64,000 nt of DNA from Cupriavidus pauculus. Its GTDB lineage: Bacteria; Pseudomonadota; Gammaproteobacteria; Burkholderiales; Burkholderiaceae. The notes under the pieces were generated by a model. The model saw only the letters and a list, made by a program, of their open reading frames with translations, did not search any database and was not told where the DNA came from. The DNA lies in NCBI RefSeq assembly GCF_008693385.1, contig NZ_CP044065.1, positions 1,736,001-1,800,000 on the forward strand, written 5' to 3'. This document shows, piece after piece, positions 32,677-41,968 of this stretch. Position 1 is the first letter of the stretch. Each line of letters opens with the position of its first letter. Made by a program: the position numbers and the translations under genes.

Positions 32677-33153
32677 TCAGTCCGGATCCGCATTGAAGGA
32701 TTCGATCCCCCAGCGCCGCAGTGCCGCGTCGTCGCTCACGCGCGCATCGACCCAGCGCGCACCCTCGGGCGTTGCCTCCTTCTTCCAGAACGGCGCCTCG
32801 GACTTCAGATAGTCCATGATGAATTCGCACGCGGCAAAGGATTCGCCGCGATGGGCCGAGGCCACCGCCACCAGCACGATCTGGTCGAGCGGCTGCAGCA
32901 GCCCCACGCGGTGGACGATCGTCACGCCGAGCAAGGCCCACCGCTCGCGCGCCGCCGCCTCGATGCGAGCCAGCGCCTTCTCGGTCATGCCCGGATAGTG
33001 CTCGAGCTCCATCGTGCTGACACTGCTGCCTTCGCTCACGTCGCGCACGGTGCCGATAAAGCTCGCGACCGCGCCCACGCCGGGATTGCCCGCACGCAGC
33101 GCCGCGACCTCCGCGCCGAGGTCGAAGTCCTCATGCTGGACACGCACGCTCAT
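32677..33153 (-). CDS. moaE: Molybdopterin synthase catalytic subunit
   Basis: A 158-residue enzyme subunit that inserts sulfur from thiocarboxylated MoaD into precursor Z to make molybdopterin. GAVASFIGTVRD, LELEHYPGMTEKAL-type (MELEHYPGMTEKAL), HRVGLL, VAVASAHRGESFAACEFIMDY and the catalytic-lysine region LKSEAPFWKKE are all present. It begins 2 bases after the moaD stop, so the two subunits are probably made together. Confidence 0.96.
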   Translation of the reverse strand: MSVRVQHEDFDLGAEVAALRAGNPGVGAVASFIGTVRDVSEGSSVSTMELEHYPGMTEKALARIEAAARERWALLGVTIVHRVGLLQPLDQIVLVAVASAHRGESFAACEFIMDYLKSEAPFWKKEATPEGARWVDARVSDDAALRRWGIESFNADPD

Positions 33154-33155
33154 GG

Positions 33156-33413
33156 TCAGCCTCCGGTCACGGGGGGGAAGAACGCGACCTCGCAGCCGGC
33201 CGCCAGCGGCGTGTCGGCGCGTGCCACCGCATGATCGACGGCCATGCGCAACGCGCGGCCCTCGGCCAGCGCCTCTTCCCATTGACCGCCGCGCGTGCGC
33301 AGCCATGCGCGCAGCGCGCCGACCGTCGTGACCTCGGCGGGGACGCCCACGCGCTCCGCGCCGGTCCCGACCTGCTCTCTCACGCTCGCGAAGAATCGAA
33401 GCTCGATATCCAT
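33156..33413 (-). CDS. moaD: Molybdopterin synthase sulfur carrier subunit
   Basis: An 85-residue ubiquitin-fold protein ending in FFPPVTGG; the C-terminal Gly-Gly is the site that is adenylated and thiocarboxylated. MDIELRFFASVREQVG is a typical MoaD opening. Start follows the moeA stop by 5 bases. The activating enzyme MoeB is not in the window. Confidence 0.95.
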   Translation of the reverse strand: MDIELRFFASVREQVGTGAERVGVPAEVTTVGALRAWLRTRGGQWEEALAEGRALRMAVDHAVARADTPLAAGCEVAFFPPVTGG

Positions 33414-33418
33414 GATGT

Positions 33419-34639
33419 TCAGTCCAGCAGACCCTGGAAGGGAATGAACGGCACGACGTCGCCGCGCCGGATCGGATGGTCGGGCGGATTGTCGATCAGC
33501 CCTTCGCCCCATACCGTGGACGTCAGCACGCCCGAGCTCTGGTTCGGGAACAGCTCGAGTCCGCCCTCGGCATTGAGGCGCGCGCGCAGGAATTCGTTGC
33601 GGCGGTCGCCCTTCGGCAGGTCGAAGTCCGCGCGCAGCGGCAGGCGGCGCATGGCCACGTCCTGCACGCCCTGCATGCGCAGCAGGAACGGCCGCACGAA
33701 CAGCAAGAACGTCACGAAGCTCGACACGGGGTTGCCCGGCAGCCCGAGGAAGAACGTCTCGCCCACGGCACCGAATGCCAGCGGCTTGCCCGGCTTGATC
33801 GCGATCTGCCAGAGGTCGAGGCGCCCTTCCGCCTGCACGGCCGGACGCACGTGGTCTTCGTCGCCGACCGACACGCCGCCGGACGTGATGATCACGTCGT
33901 GGCCGTCGGCCGCGCGGCGCAGCGTGTCGCGCGTGGCCGCGAGCGTATCGGGCACGATGCCGAAGTCGGTCACCTCGCACCCGAGGTTTTCGAGCAGGCC
34001 GCGCAGCGTGTAGCGGTTGGAGTTGTAGATCGCGCCGGGCTTCAGCGGCTCGCCCGGCATTGCGAGTTCGTCGCCGGTAAAGAACACCGCCACGCGCACG
34101 CGGCGCGTGACGTCGAGCGTCGCCTGCCCGACAGAGGCCGCCAGACCGACGGCCTGCGGCGTCAGCCGCGTGCCTGCCGGCAGGATCACGCTACCGGCCT
34201 CGATATCCTCGCCCGCGCGGCGCACCCATTCTCCCGCGCGCGGCACATGGCGAATCACGACGCCATCGCCGTCGGCCTCGCATTGCTCCTGCATGATGAC
34301 GGCATCGGCGCCGGGCGGAATCAGTCCGCCGGTGAAGATACGCGCGGCGGTACCGGGTGCGAGTTCCGTACCCACGTGGCCCGCCGGAATGCGCTGCGAC
34401 ACGGGCAACCGGACACCGGCGGCGGTCACGTCGGCAGCGCGCACGGCGTAGCCATCCATCGCGGTATTGTCGGCCGGCGGCACACGCAGCGCGCTCGTCA
34501 CGGGCGCCGCCAGCACACGGCCATTGGCCGTCAGCGTGTCGATGGTCTCGGTATCGGCAATCTGCCTCGCGCCGGCCATCAGCGCGTCGAGCGCCTGCAC
34601 CAGCGTGAGCATCGGGGGACGGGGGGAAGCTTGAGTCAT
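33419..34639 (-). CDS. moeA: Molybdopterin molybdenumtransferase
   Basis: A 406-residue enzyme that inserts molybdate into adenylylated molybdopterin. NTAMDGYAVRAADV, RIFTGGLIPPGADAVIMQEQ, GDELAMPGEPLKPGAIYNSN, ITSGGVSVGDEDHV and LGLPGNPVSSFV mark the MoeA and MoCF-binding domains. I chose MTQASPRPP; an in-frame ATG nine codons upstream has a slightly better ribosome site (AGGT), so the N-terminus is uncertain. It lies 56 bases after thrC on the same strand. Confidence 0.95.
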   Translation of the reverse strand: MTQASPRPPMLTLVQALDALMAGARQIADTETIDTLTANGRVLAAPVTSALRVPPADNTAMDGYAVRAADVTAAGVRLPVSQRIPAGHVGTELAPGTAARIFTGGLIPPGADAVIMQEQCEADGDGVVIRHVPRAGEWVRRAGEDIEAGSVILPAGTRLTPQAVGLAASVGQATLDVTRRVRVAVFFTGDELAMPGEPLKPGAIYNSNRYTLRGLLENLGCEVTDFGIVPDTLAATRDTLRRAADGHDVIITSGGVSVGDEDHVRPAVQAEGRLDLWQIAIKPGKPLAFGAVGETFFLGLPGNPVSSFVTFLLFVRPFLLRMQGVQDVAMRRLPLRADFDLPKGDRRNEFLRARLNAEGGLELFPNQSSGVLTSTVWGEGLIDNPPDHPIRRGDVVPFIPFQGLLD

Positions 34640-34695
34640 GGTTAGGTCTGCGAGAACGCGCGACATGCGTAGCAGACCTGATTGTAGCGACTTGC

Positions 34696-36141
34696 TTACA
34701 GCCCCGTATGTCCAGCGATATAAGCCTTCACCTTCGACGCATCGTTCGGCATCACCTCGAACCGCTGCGGCAGCGCCTCGATTCCCTCGAACGCGGGCGG
34801 GCGTTCCGGCTCGTGGCCCAGTGCCTCGCGGATCGTTTCCGCGAACTTGGCCGGCAGCGCCGTCTCCAGCACCACCATCGGCACCCCCGGCGCCAGATGC
34901 TCGCGCGCCACCTTCACGCCATCCGCCGTATGCGTATCGATCGTGATGCCATAGCGCTCGCTGACCCCGCGAATCGTCGCCAGACGGTCGTCGTGCGTGC
35001 TGCGCCCCGACACGAACCCGAACTCGCGAATCCGCGCGAACTCGGGCGTGCCCGACAGATCGAACCCACCCTTGGTATCCACGTCGCGGAACAGCGCCGC
35101 GAGCTTGCCCGCGTCCTGGCCGAGCAGATCGAACACGAAGCGCTCGAAGTTCGAAGCCTTCGAGATATCCATGCTCGGGCTCGACGTGTGATACGTCTCC
35201 GCCGACTTGCGCACGCGATACGTGCCCGTACGGAAGAATTCGTCCAGCACGTCGTTCTCGTTGGTCGCCACCACGAGCTTGTCGATCGGCAACCCCATCA
35301 TGCGCGCGATATGCCCCGCGCATACATTGCCGAAGTTGCCCGACGGCACGGAGAACGAGACCTTCTGCCCCGGCCCCGTGGTCGCGAGCAGCCAGCCCTT
35401 GAAGTAATAGACCACCTGCGCCACGACCCGCGCCCAGTTGATCGAGTTGACCGTGCCGATACGCTGGCGCGCCTTGTAGTCGAGGTCGTTCGACACTGCC
35501 TTCACGATGTCCTGGCAATCGTCGAACACGCCTTCCACCGCGAGGTTGAAGATGTTCGGGTCCTGCAGGCTGAACATCTGCGCGGTCTGGAACGCGCTCA
35601 TCTTGCGATGCGGGCTCAGCATGAACACGCGGATGCCGCGCTTGCCGCGCATCGCATACTCGGCCGCGCTGCCGGTATCGCCCGACGTCGCGCCGAGGAT
35701 ATTCAGTTCCTTGCCGGCCCGGCCGAGCGCGTACTCGAACAGGTTGCCCAGCAGCTGCATCGCCATGTCCTTGAACGCGAGCGTCGGCCCGTTGGACAGC
35801 CCCAGCAGCTGCAGCTTCGTGCCGCCTTCCTCGCCGAGCGTGCGCAGCGGCGTGATATCGGCGGTGTTGTCGCCCGCGCGCGCATTGCTGTACACGCTGG
35901 CGGTGTAGGTCTTGCGCGTCAGCGCGCGCAGGTCGTCTTCCGGAATGTCGTCGCAGAACTTGCGCAGCACCTCGTAGGCCAGATCGGCGTACGGCAGCTT
36001 GCGCCACGCTTCGAGTTCGTCGGCGGTGACCTGCGGATATTGCTTCGGCAGATAGAGCCCGCCGTCCGGCGCAAGGCCGCCCAGGAGGATCTCTGAGAAC
36101 GTTTGCGGCACATCGTGGCCGCGCGTCGACTGATAGTTCAT
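34696..36141 (-). CDS. thrC: Threonine synthase
   Basis: A 481-residue PLP enzyme converting O-phosphohomoserine to threonine. MNYQSTRG is the usual start; the PLP lysine is in GPTLAFKDMAMQ, and ATSGDTGSAAEYA supplies phosphate-binding Ser/Thr. The long form (about 480) is common in Burkholderiales. It begins 20 bases after hom, so the two threonine genes form one unit. It shares the transcript direction with moeA downstream. Confidence 0.97.
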   Translation of the reverse strand: MNYQSTRGHDVPQTFSEILLGGLAPDGGLYLPKQYPQVTADELEAWRKLPYADLAYEVLRKFCDDIPEDDLRALTRKTYTASVYSNARAGDNTADITPLRTLGEEGGTKLQLLGLSNGPTLAFKDMAMQLLGNLFEYALGRAGKELNILGATSGDTGSAAEYAMRGKRGIRVFMLSPHRKMSAFQTAQMFSLQDPNIFNLAVEGVFDDCQDIVKAVSNDLDYKARQRIGTVNSINWARVVAQVVYYFKGWLLATTGPGQKVSFSVPSGNFGNVCAGHIARMMGLPIDKLVVATNENDVLDEFFRTGTYRVRKSAETYHTSSPSMDISKASNFERFVFDLLGQDAGKLAALFRDVDTKGGFDLSGTPEFARIREFGFVSGRSTHDDRLATIRGVSERYGITIDTHTADGVKVAREHLAPGVPMVVLETALPAKFAETIREALGHEPERPPAFEGIEALPQRFEVMPNDASKVKAYIAGHTGL

Positions 36142-36161
36142 GTTTCGATACGGCTGGGGCG

Positions 36162-37472
36162 TCAGTTCAGTTCTTCCATGCGCAGGCGCGTCACCGGAGA
36201 CAGCACGGTGGCCAGCGACTCGATGCGCGCGATGGCCGCATTGATCTGCTTCTCCCGCGTCAGGTGCGTAAGGATGATGATGTCGGTCTGCGGCTCGCCC
36301 ACGCGCGATTCCTTCTGCAGCATGGCGTCGATCGAGATCCCCGCTTCCGCCAGGATACGCGTGATCTCGGCCAGCACGCCGGTCTCGTCGGACACGCGCA
36401 TGCGCAGATAGTACGAGCTCGTGACTTCCTCGATCGGCAGCACGGGCACCGTCGACAGCTCGTCGGGCTGGAATGCGAGGTGCGGCACGCGATGATTCGG
36501 ATCGGCCGTGTGCAGGCGCGTCACGTCCACGAGGTCGGCAATCACGGCCGAGGCGGTCGGCTCGGCGCCGGCACCCTTGCCGTAGTACAGCGTCGTGCCC
36601 ACGGCATCGGCCTGCACGAGCACGGCGTTCATCGCGCCCTCCACGTTGGCGATCAGGCGCGAGGCCGGCACCAGCGTCGGATGCACGCGCAGCTCCACGC
36701 CCTCTTCGCGGCGGCGCGTGATACCGAGCAGCTTGATGCGGTAGCCGAGTTCCTCGGCATAGCGGATATCGACGGCCGACAGCTTCGTGATGCCTTCCAC
36801 GTGCGCCTTGTCGAACTGCACGGGCATGCCGAACGCGATCGCGCTCATCAGCGTGACCTTGTGCGCGGCGTCCACGCCCTCGATGTCGAACGTCGGATCG
36901 GCTTCGGCATAGCCGAGCTGCTGCGCTTCCTTGAGCACGACGTCGAAGTCCAGGCCCTTCTCGCGCATTTCCGAGAGGATGAAGTTCGTGGTGCCGTTGA
37001 TGATGCCGGCGATCCACTGGATGCGGTTGGCCGTCAGGCCCTCGCGCAGCGCCTTGATGATGGGGATACCGCCCGCCACCGCAGCCTCGAACGCAACGAT
37101 CACACCCTTGCGGCGCGCGGCTTCGAAGATCTCGTTGCCATGCACGGCCAGCAGCGCCTTGTTGGCGGTGACCACGTGCTTGCCGTTCTCGATCGCCTTG
37201 AGCACGAGCTCGCGCGCGATGCCGTAACCGCCGATCAGCTCGACGACGATATCGATGTCCGGATGCGCGACCACGAGGTTCGCGTCGTTCACGACCTCCA
37301 CTTCCCCACCGGTCAGCTCCTTCGCGCGCTCGGTGTTGAGGTCCGCCACCATCGCAATCTCGATGCCGCGGCCTGCGCGGCGACGAATTTCTTCCTGATT
37401 GCGCTTGAGCACGTTGAACGTGCCGCTACCGACGGTACCGATGCCGAGCAGGCCTACTTTGATGGGATTCAT
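36162..37472 (-). CDS. hom: Homoserine dehydrogenase
   Basis: A 436-residue NAD(P)H enzyme reducing aspartate semialdehyde to homoserine. The Rossmann motif GLLGIGTVGSGTFNVL is at the N-terminus. The catalytic domain carries GIINGTTNFILSEM and QLGYAEADPTFDIEGVDAAHK. A C-terminal ACT domain (SDETGVLAEITRILAEAGISIDA) allows threonine feedback. It is monofunctional, not fused to aspartokinase. It follows the alaA-like aminotransferase by 67 bases and leads into thrC. Confidence 0.97.
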   Translation of the reverse strand: MNPIKVGLLGIGTVGSGTFNVLKRNQEEIRRRAGRGIEIAMVADLNTERAKELTGGEVEVVNDANLVVAHPDIDIVVELIGGYGIARELVLKAIENGKHVVTANKALLAVHGNEIFEAARRKGVIVAFEAAVAGGIPIIKALREGLTANRIQWIAGIINGTTNFILSEMREKGLDFDVVLKEAQQLGYAEADPTFDIEGVDAAHKVTLMSAIAFGMPVQFDKAHVEGITKLSAVDIRYAEELGYRIKLLGITRRREEGVELRVHPTLVPASRLIANVEGAMNAVLVQADAVGTTLYYGKGAGAEPTASAVIADLVDVTRLHTADPNHRVPHLAFQPDELSTVPVLPIEEVTSSYYLRMRVSDETGVLAEITRILAEAGISIDAMLQKESRVGEPQTDIIILTHLTREKQINAAIARIESLATVLSPVTRLRMEELN

Positions 37473-37539
37473 GGACGTCTGACTTTCGTTGCTTGATGCG
37501 GGAAATCGATGGCGCGACCGAATGCCGGAAAATTCGGAC

Positions 37540-38769
37540 TCAGGCCGTGCCGTGGCGTTTGCGATAGTTCTCGAGGAAGCGGCCGACGCGGTTGATCGCC
37601 TCGCGCAGGTCTTCCTCGTGGGGCAGGAACACGATCCGGAAATGGTCCGGACGCTCCCAGTTGAAGCCCGTGCCCTGCACGAGCAGCACCTTGGATTCCT
37701 GCAGCAGTTCGTAGATGAACTCCTGATCGTCCTGGATCGGGTACATCTCCGGATCCAGCTTCGGGAACAGATACAGCGCGGCCTTCGGCTTGACGCAGGT
37801 CACGCCCGGAATGGCCGTGATCAGCGAATGCGCGAGATCGCGCTGCCGGCGCAGGCGGCCGCCTTCGGCCACCAGGTCGTTGATGCTCTGGTAGCCGCCG
37901 AGCGCGGTCTGGATCGCCCACTGCCCCGGCACGTTCGCGCACAGGCGCATGGACGACAGCATGTTGAGGCCCTCGATATAGTCGAGCGCCGGACGCTTGT
38001 CGCCGGACACCACCATCCAGCCGGCCCGATAGCCGCACGAGCGGTAGTTCTTCGACAGGCCGTTGAAGGTCACCGTCAGCACGTCGGTGGACAGCGAGCC
38101 GATCGACGTATGCGTCTGGCCGTCGTACAGCACCTTGTCGTAGATCTCGTCGGCGAAGATGATCAGCCCGTGCTCGCGCGCGATCACGACCACTTCCTCG
38201 AGCAATTCGTCCGAATACAGCGCGCCGGTCGGGTTGTTCGGGTTGATGATCACGATCGCCTTGGTGTTCGGCGTGATCTTGCGGCGGATGTCGTCGAGGT
38301 CAGGCATCCACTCGTTGGCCTCGTCGCACACATAGTGGACCGGCGTCCCGCCCGACAGGCTGACCGCGGCCGTCCACAACGGATAGTCGGGCGCGGGCAC
38401 CAGCACCTCGTCGCCGCTGTTCAGCAGCGCGTTCATCGACATCACGATGAGTTCGGACGCGCCGTTGCCCACGTAAATGTCGTCCAGCCCCACGCCCTGG
38501 ATCTTCTTTTCCTGCGTGTAGTGCATGATCGCCTTGCGCGCGGCGAAGATCCCCTTCGAATCCGAGTAGCCCGCCGAGTTCGGCAGGTTGCGCATCATGT
38601 CCTGCTGGATTTCTTCCGGCGCATCGAACCCGAACACGGCGAGGTTGCCGATGTTCAGCTTGATGATCTTGTGCCCTTCTTCTTCCATCTGCTTGGCCTT
38701 CTCGAGCACCGGACCACGGATGTCGTAGCAGACGTTCTGGAGCTTGTTCGATTTCTGGATGGGTTTCAC
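37540..38769 (-). CDS. alaA: AlaA-type glutamate-pyruvate aminotransferase
   Basis: A 409-residue class I/II PLP aminotransferase. The opening NKLQNVCYDIRGPVLEKAKQ is typical of AlaA. INPNNPTGALYS, the PLP-binding Lys in FNGLSKNYRSCGYR and LLVQGTGFNW follow. It probably makes alanine from pyruvate and glutamate. The start codon is GTG. It stands first in the series leading to hom and thrC, and divergent from the Mth938-like gene. The alaA symbol rests on sequence resemblance only; related enzymes act on other keto acids. Confidence 0.88.
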   Translation of the reverse strand: MKPIQKSNKLQNVCYDIRGPVLEKAKQMEEEGHKIIKLNIGNLAVFGFDAPEEIQQDMMRNLPNSAGYSDSKGIFAARKAIMHYTQEKKIQGVGLDDIYVGNGASELIVMSMNALLNSGDEVLVPAPDYPLWTAAVSLSGGTPVHYVCDEANEWMPDLDDIRRKITPNTKAIVIINPNNPTGALYSDELLEEVVVIAREHGLIIFADEIYDKVLYDGQTHTSIGSLSTDVLTVTFNGLSKNYRSCGYRAGWMVVSGDKRPALDYIEGLNMLSSMRLCANVPGQWAIQTALGGYQSINDLVAEGGRLRRQRDLAHSLITAIPGVTCVKPKAALYLFPKLDPEMYPIQDDQEFIYELLQESKVLLVQGTGFNWERPDHFRIVFLPHEEDLREAINRVGRFLENYRKRHGTA

Positions 38770-38824
38770 GGCGGCGATGGGAATGTCGGCAGAGGCACCG
38801 CCGGGCGGACAGTGCGACGCGAAC

Positions 38825-38853
38825 GTGGCAGACAGGTAGGCAAAAGCTATAAT
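38825..38853 (+). promoter_or_regulatory. Probable promoter of the Mth938-like and bcp genes
   Basis: GTGGCA, 17 bases, TATAAT: a perfect -10 box with a fair -35, in the divergent gap with alaA and about 80 bases before the TTG start at 38941. Confidence 0.6.
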
Positions 38854-38940
38854 TTATCGGATTATGACAGACTTCTGTATGGATTCCTGCACTGCAACCG
38901 CCATATCGCGCGGTTGCGCGCACGATCCTGCCACGCGCCC

Positions 38941-39324
38941 TTGAAACTCCACGCCGACTCCCCCCAAAGCCTCAATACCGTGACCGCCTATGGCCCCGGC
39001 TATATCGAGATCAATGCGGTCCGCCACGAGCGGTCGCTGCTGGTCATGCCCGAAGGCGCGGTCGAGCCCTGGCCCGTCGATCGCTTCGAGGACCTTGCGC
39101 CCGAGCACTTCGAGGCCCTGCTCGACAAGGGCGCCGAAGTGGTGCTGCTGGGCACCGGCAACCGCCTGCGGTTTCCGCACCCGCGCCTGACCGCCGCCCT
39201 TGCGCGGCGCCGGATCGGGGTGGAAGCCATGGACATGCAGGCCGCATGCCGCACCTACAATATCCTCATGGCCGAGGGCCGCAAGGTCGCGGCAGTGCTG
39301 CTGCTGGATCCCGCTGGCGCCTGA
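38941..39324 (+). CDS. Mth938-domain (DUF498) protein
   Basis: A 127-residue protein starting at TTG (MKLHADSPQSLNTVTAYG). No ATG with a sensible position exists, and the Leu-initiated sequence matches the usual family start. The Mth938/NDUFAF3-like fold shows as SLLVMPEGAVEPW, LLGTGNRLRFPHP and MDMQAACRTYNILMAEGRKVAAVLLL. Mitochondrial relatives help assemble complex I; bacterial function is unsettled. It precedes bcp by 136 bases on the same strand. Confidence 0.88.
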   Translation: MKLHADSPQSLNTVTAYGPGYIEINAVRHERSLLVMPEGAVEPWPVDRFEDLAPEHFEALLDKGAEVVLLGTGNRLRFPHPRLTAALARRRIGVEAMDMQAACRTYNILMAEGRKVAAVLLLDPAGA

Positions 39325-39460
39325 CCGCCACATTTTTTTGCCAAGTTGAGCCGGCGGCACGCTTGAAGTCCGGGGAGCCGCCCCAATCTGCACTCGCCAT
39401 GGCGAGAGCCATCACCGACCTGGTGAACGCCAGACAAAGAGCCCAACAGGAGCCATCAGC

Positions 39461-39922
39461 ATGACAGTGAGCCTCAACAAGGCCGTTCCCGACTTCCAGG
39501 CCCCCGCCACCGGCGGCGACTTCCGGCTGGCCGACCATCGCGGCAAGACCGTGGTGCTGTACTTCTACCCGAAGGACAATACGCCGGGATGCACCACGGA
39601 AGCGATGAACTTCCGCGACCAGTACGACGCCTTCGAGGCCGCCGGCGTATCCGTGTTCGGCATCTCCCGGGACAGCCTGAAGTCCCACGAGAACTTCAAG
39701 GCCAAGCTGGACCTGCCGTTCGAGCTGATCTCGGACAGCGACGAAGCCATCTGCAACACGTTCGACGTCATCAAGATGAAAAAGATGTATGGCAAGGACG
39801 TGCGCGGAATCGAGCGCAGCACTTTCATCGTCGACGGCAAGGGCGTCCTCCGCCACGAGATGCGCGGCATCAAGGTGCCGAACCACGTCGACGAGGTGCT
39901 CGACATCGTCAAGGGGATGTAA
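39461..39922 (+). CDS. bcp: Peroxiredoxin of the BCP/PrxQ family
   Basis: A 153-residue thiol peroxidase that reduces hydroperoxides. The peroxidatic Cys44 lies in YPKDNTPGCTTEA. The usual resolving Cys five residues later (E. coli Cys50) is absent (Met49), and the alternative helix-3 Cys is a Lys. Another Cys98 (DEAICNTF) is present, so it may act as a 1-Cys enzyme or use Cys98. AGGAG precedes the ATG. A clear terminator follows at 40145-40184. Confidence 0.95.
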   Translation: MTVSLNKAVPDFQAPATGGDFRLADHRGKTVVLYFYPKDNTPGCTTEAMNFRDQYDAFEAAGVSVFGISRDSLKSHENFKAKLDLPFELISDSDEAICNTFDVIKMKKMYGKDVRGIERSTFIVDGKGVLRHEMRGIKVPNHVDEVLDIVKGM

Positions 39923-39932
39923 GCGCGGCACG

Positions 39933-39962
39933 CGCGCGACATCTCGACGATGTCATCGCGCG
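39933..39962 (+). other. Hairpin just after bcp
   Basis: CGCGCGACATC pairs with GATGTC-A-TCGCGCG (one bulged base), 11 bases after the bcp stop, without a T-run. It may be part of the bcp 3' end. The following 180 bases hold no gene that I can support. Confidence 0.45.
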
Positions 39963-40144
39963 GGACGATTGCCAAACGGAAATCGTTCGGATACATTGGG
40001 CCGTAATGCGTTCCGATCACAGTTGCCACGCCGCTTCACCTGACTGGCCAAGGCGCCTAGCGCCAAGGGCCGGAGGCGGACCTGCCGTAACTATCCAGAG
40101 CACCATCGAAAGCATCATCACGCGTCGCCATCCGGGACACCTCG

Positions 40145-40184
40145 AAAGCCGCCCTACCTGTTATGCAGGCATGGCGGCTTTTTT
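40145..40184 (+). terminator. Intrinsic terminator before phoH
   Basis: AAAGCCGCC / GGCGGCTTT stem (9 bp) around an inner CCTG/CAGG pairing, then a T-run of six. It ends bcp transcription 48 bases before the PhoH gene. Confidence 0.85.
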
Positions 40185-40232
40185 GATGCCCTCATCATCC
40201 CCCGCCGTCGTCCCCTGAAAGGAAAGCCAAGC

Positions 40233-41963
40233 ATGCCGCTGCCTACCATGCCCGCCAAGCCTGCCCAACTGCTGGACCCGAGCGAGTTCGCTCCGGTCAC
40301 ATTGCCCAAGGCCAAAGCCGCGACGCAGGGTAAAAAACCGGTGCCGGTGCTCGAGCGTGTGGCACTGCTCGAGACCGGCACAACGTCGAACGGCACTGAC
40401 CCGGCAGCCGACACCGGGGCCCCCGCGACCCGTGGGCGCGCCGGCACGGCCACGCGCGCCCGCACGCCGGACGCACCGGTCGCGCCGCCCGCCACCATGG
40501 GTGCCGCACCGGTCAGCCTCGTCAAGCCGGCCGCCGGCCCGACGCGCCGCGCGCGCAAGCTGGAAGGCCCGAGCAAGCTGTTCGTGCTCGATACCAACGT
40601 GCTGATGCACGACCCCAGCTCGCTGTTCCGCTTCGAAGAGCACGACATCTATCTGCCGATGATGACGCTCGAGGAGCTGGACAACCACAAGAAGGGGATG
40701 AGCGAAGTCGCGCGTAACGCGCGGACCGTCAGCCGCACGCTCGACGCGCTGGTCGGCGGCACGGACGGCGTGCTCGACGAAGGGCTGCCGCTTGCCAAGC
40801 TTGGCAACCGCGACGCGCAGGGCAAGCTGTTCTTCCAGACCACGCTGAACGACATCAAGCTGCCCGAAGGCCTGCCGCAGGGCAAGGCCGACAACCAGAT
40901 TCTCGGCGTGGTCAGCGCGCTGCAGCAGCAGCATCCCGAACGTCAGGTCGTGCTGGTGTCCAAGGACATCAACATGCGCATCAAGGCGCGTGCGCTCGGC
41001 CTGCCCGCGGAAGACTACTTCAACGACCAGGTCCTCGAAGACAAGGACCTGCTCTACGCGGGCGTCATGCAGCTGCCCAACGACTTCTGGGCGCGGCACG
41101 GCAAGGGCGTGGAGAGCTGGCAGGATCCGAAGTCGGGCGCGATGTTCTACCGCCTGACCGGCCCGCTGGTGCCGTCGTTCCTCGTCAACCAGTTCGTCTA
41201 CCTCGAGCCGATGGACGGCAGCCTGCCGCTGTACGCGCAGGTCAAGGAGATCAACGGCAAGACCGCGCTGCTGCAGACCCTCAAGGACTACACGCACAAC
41301 AAGAACAATGTGTGGAGCGTGACCGCGCGCAACCGCGAGCAGAACTTCGCGCTGAACCTGCTGATGAGCCCGGACATCGACTTCGTCACGCTGCTCGGCC
41401 AGGCCGGTACCGGCAAGACGCTGCTCGCGCTGGCCTCGGGCCTCGAGCAGGTGCTCGACCAGAAGCTGTACAACGAGATCATTGTCACGCGCGCGACCGT
41501 GCCCGTGGGCGAGGACATCGGCTTCCTGCCCGGCACGGAGGAAGAAAAGATGCAACCGTGGATGGGCGCGTTCGACGATAACCTCGAGGTCCTGCAGAAG
41601 AGCGACGACAGCGCCGGGGAATGGGGCCGCGCCGCCACGCAGGAACTCATCCGCTCGCGCATCAAGGTCAAGAGCATGAACTTCATGCGCGGCCGCACGT
41701 TCGTGAACAAGTTCGTGATCATCGACGAGGCGCAGAACCTGACGCCGAAGCAGATGAAGACGCTGGTCACGCGCGCGGGTCCCGGTACCAAGATCGTCTG
41801 CCTCGGCAATATCGCGCAGATCGATACCCCGTACCTGACGGAAGGGTCGTCCGGCCTGACCTACGTGGTGGATCGCTTCAAGGGATGGAGCCACAGCGGC
41901 CACGTCACGCTCGCGCGCGGCGAACGCTCGCGGCTGGCTGACCACGCGGCCGACGTGCTGTAA
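40233..41963 (+). CDS. PIN-PhoH (PhoH2-type) ATPase
   Basis: A 576-residue fusion. Residues 1-110 are low-complexity (Ala/Pro/Thr/Arg-rich). A PIN RNase domain follows, with acidic residues in VLDTNVLMHDP (about 119) and LEELDNHKKG. The PhoH ATPase (about 370-576) has Walker A GQAGTGKT (about 389-396), RATVPVGEDIGFLPGT and Walker B-like FVIIDEAQN. Such proteins are thought to unwind and cut RNA, and some mycobacterial homologues form toxin-antitoxin pairs. No antitoxin-like small gene is seen here. GGAAAG lies before the ATG. Single-gene unit. Confidence 0.93.
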   Translation: MPLPTMPAKPAQLLDPSEFAPVTLPKAKAATQGKKPVPVLERVALLETGTTSNGTDPAADTGAPATRGRAGTATRARTPDAPVAPPATMGAAPVSLVKPAAGPTRRARKLEGPSKLFVLDTNVLMHDPSSLFRFEEHDIYLPMMTLEELDNHKKGMSEVARNARTVSRTLDALVGGTDGVLDEGLPLAKLGNRDAQGKLFFQTTLNDIKLPEGLPQGKADNQILGVVSALQQQHPERQVVLVSKDINMRIKARALGLPAEDYFNDQVLEDKDLLYAGVMQLPNDFWARHGKGVESWQDPKSGAMFYRLTGPLVPSFLVNQFVYLEPMDGSLPLYAQVKEINGKTALLQTLKDYTHNKNNVWSVTARNREQNFALNLLMSPDIDFVTLLGQAGTGKTLLALASGLEQVLDQKLYNEIIVTRATVPVGEDIGFLPGTEEEKMQPWMGAFDDNLEVLQKSDDSAGEWGRAATQELIRSRIKVKSMNFMRGRTFVNKFVIIDEAQNLTPKQMKTLVTRAGPGTKIVCLGNIAQIDTPYLTEGSSGLTYVVDRFKGWSHSGHVTLARGERSRLADHAADVL

Positions 41964-41968
41964 CGCCG

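Noticed and set aside
40233-41963. PIN-PhoH gene as part of a toxin-antitoxin pair
   Set aside because: No small antitoxin-like gene overlaps or precedes it; it has its own terminator-bounded unit and the family is commonly solitary in this group.
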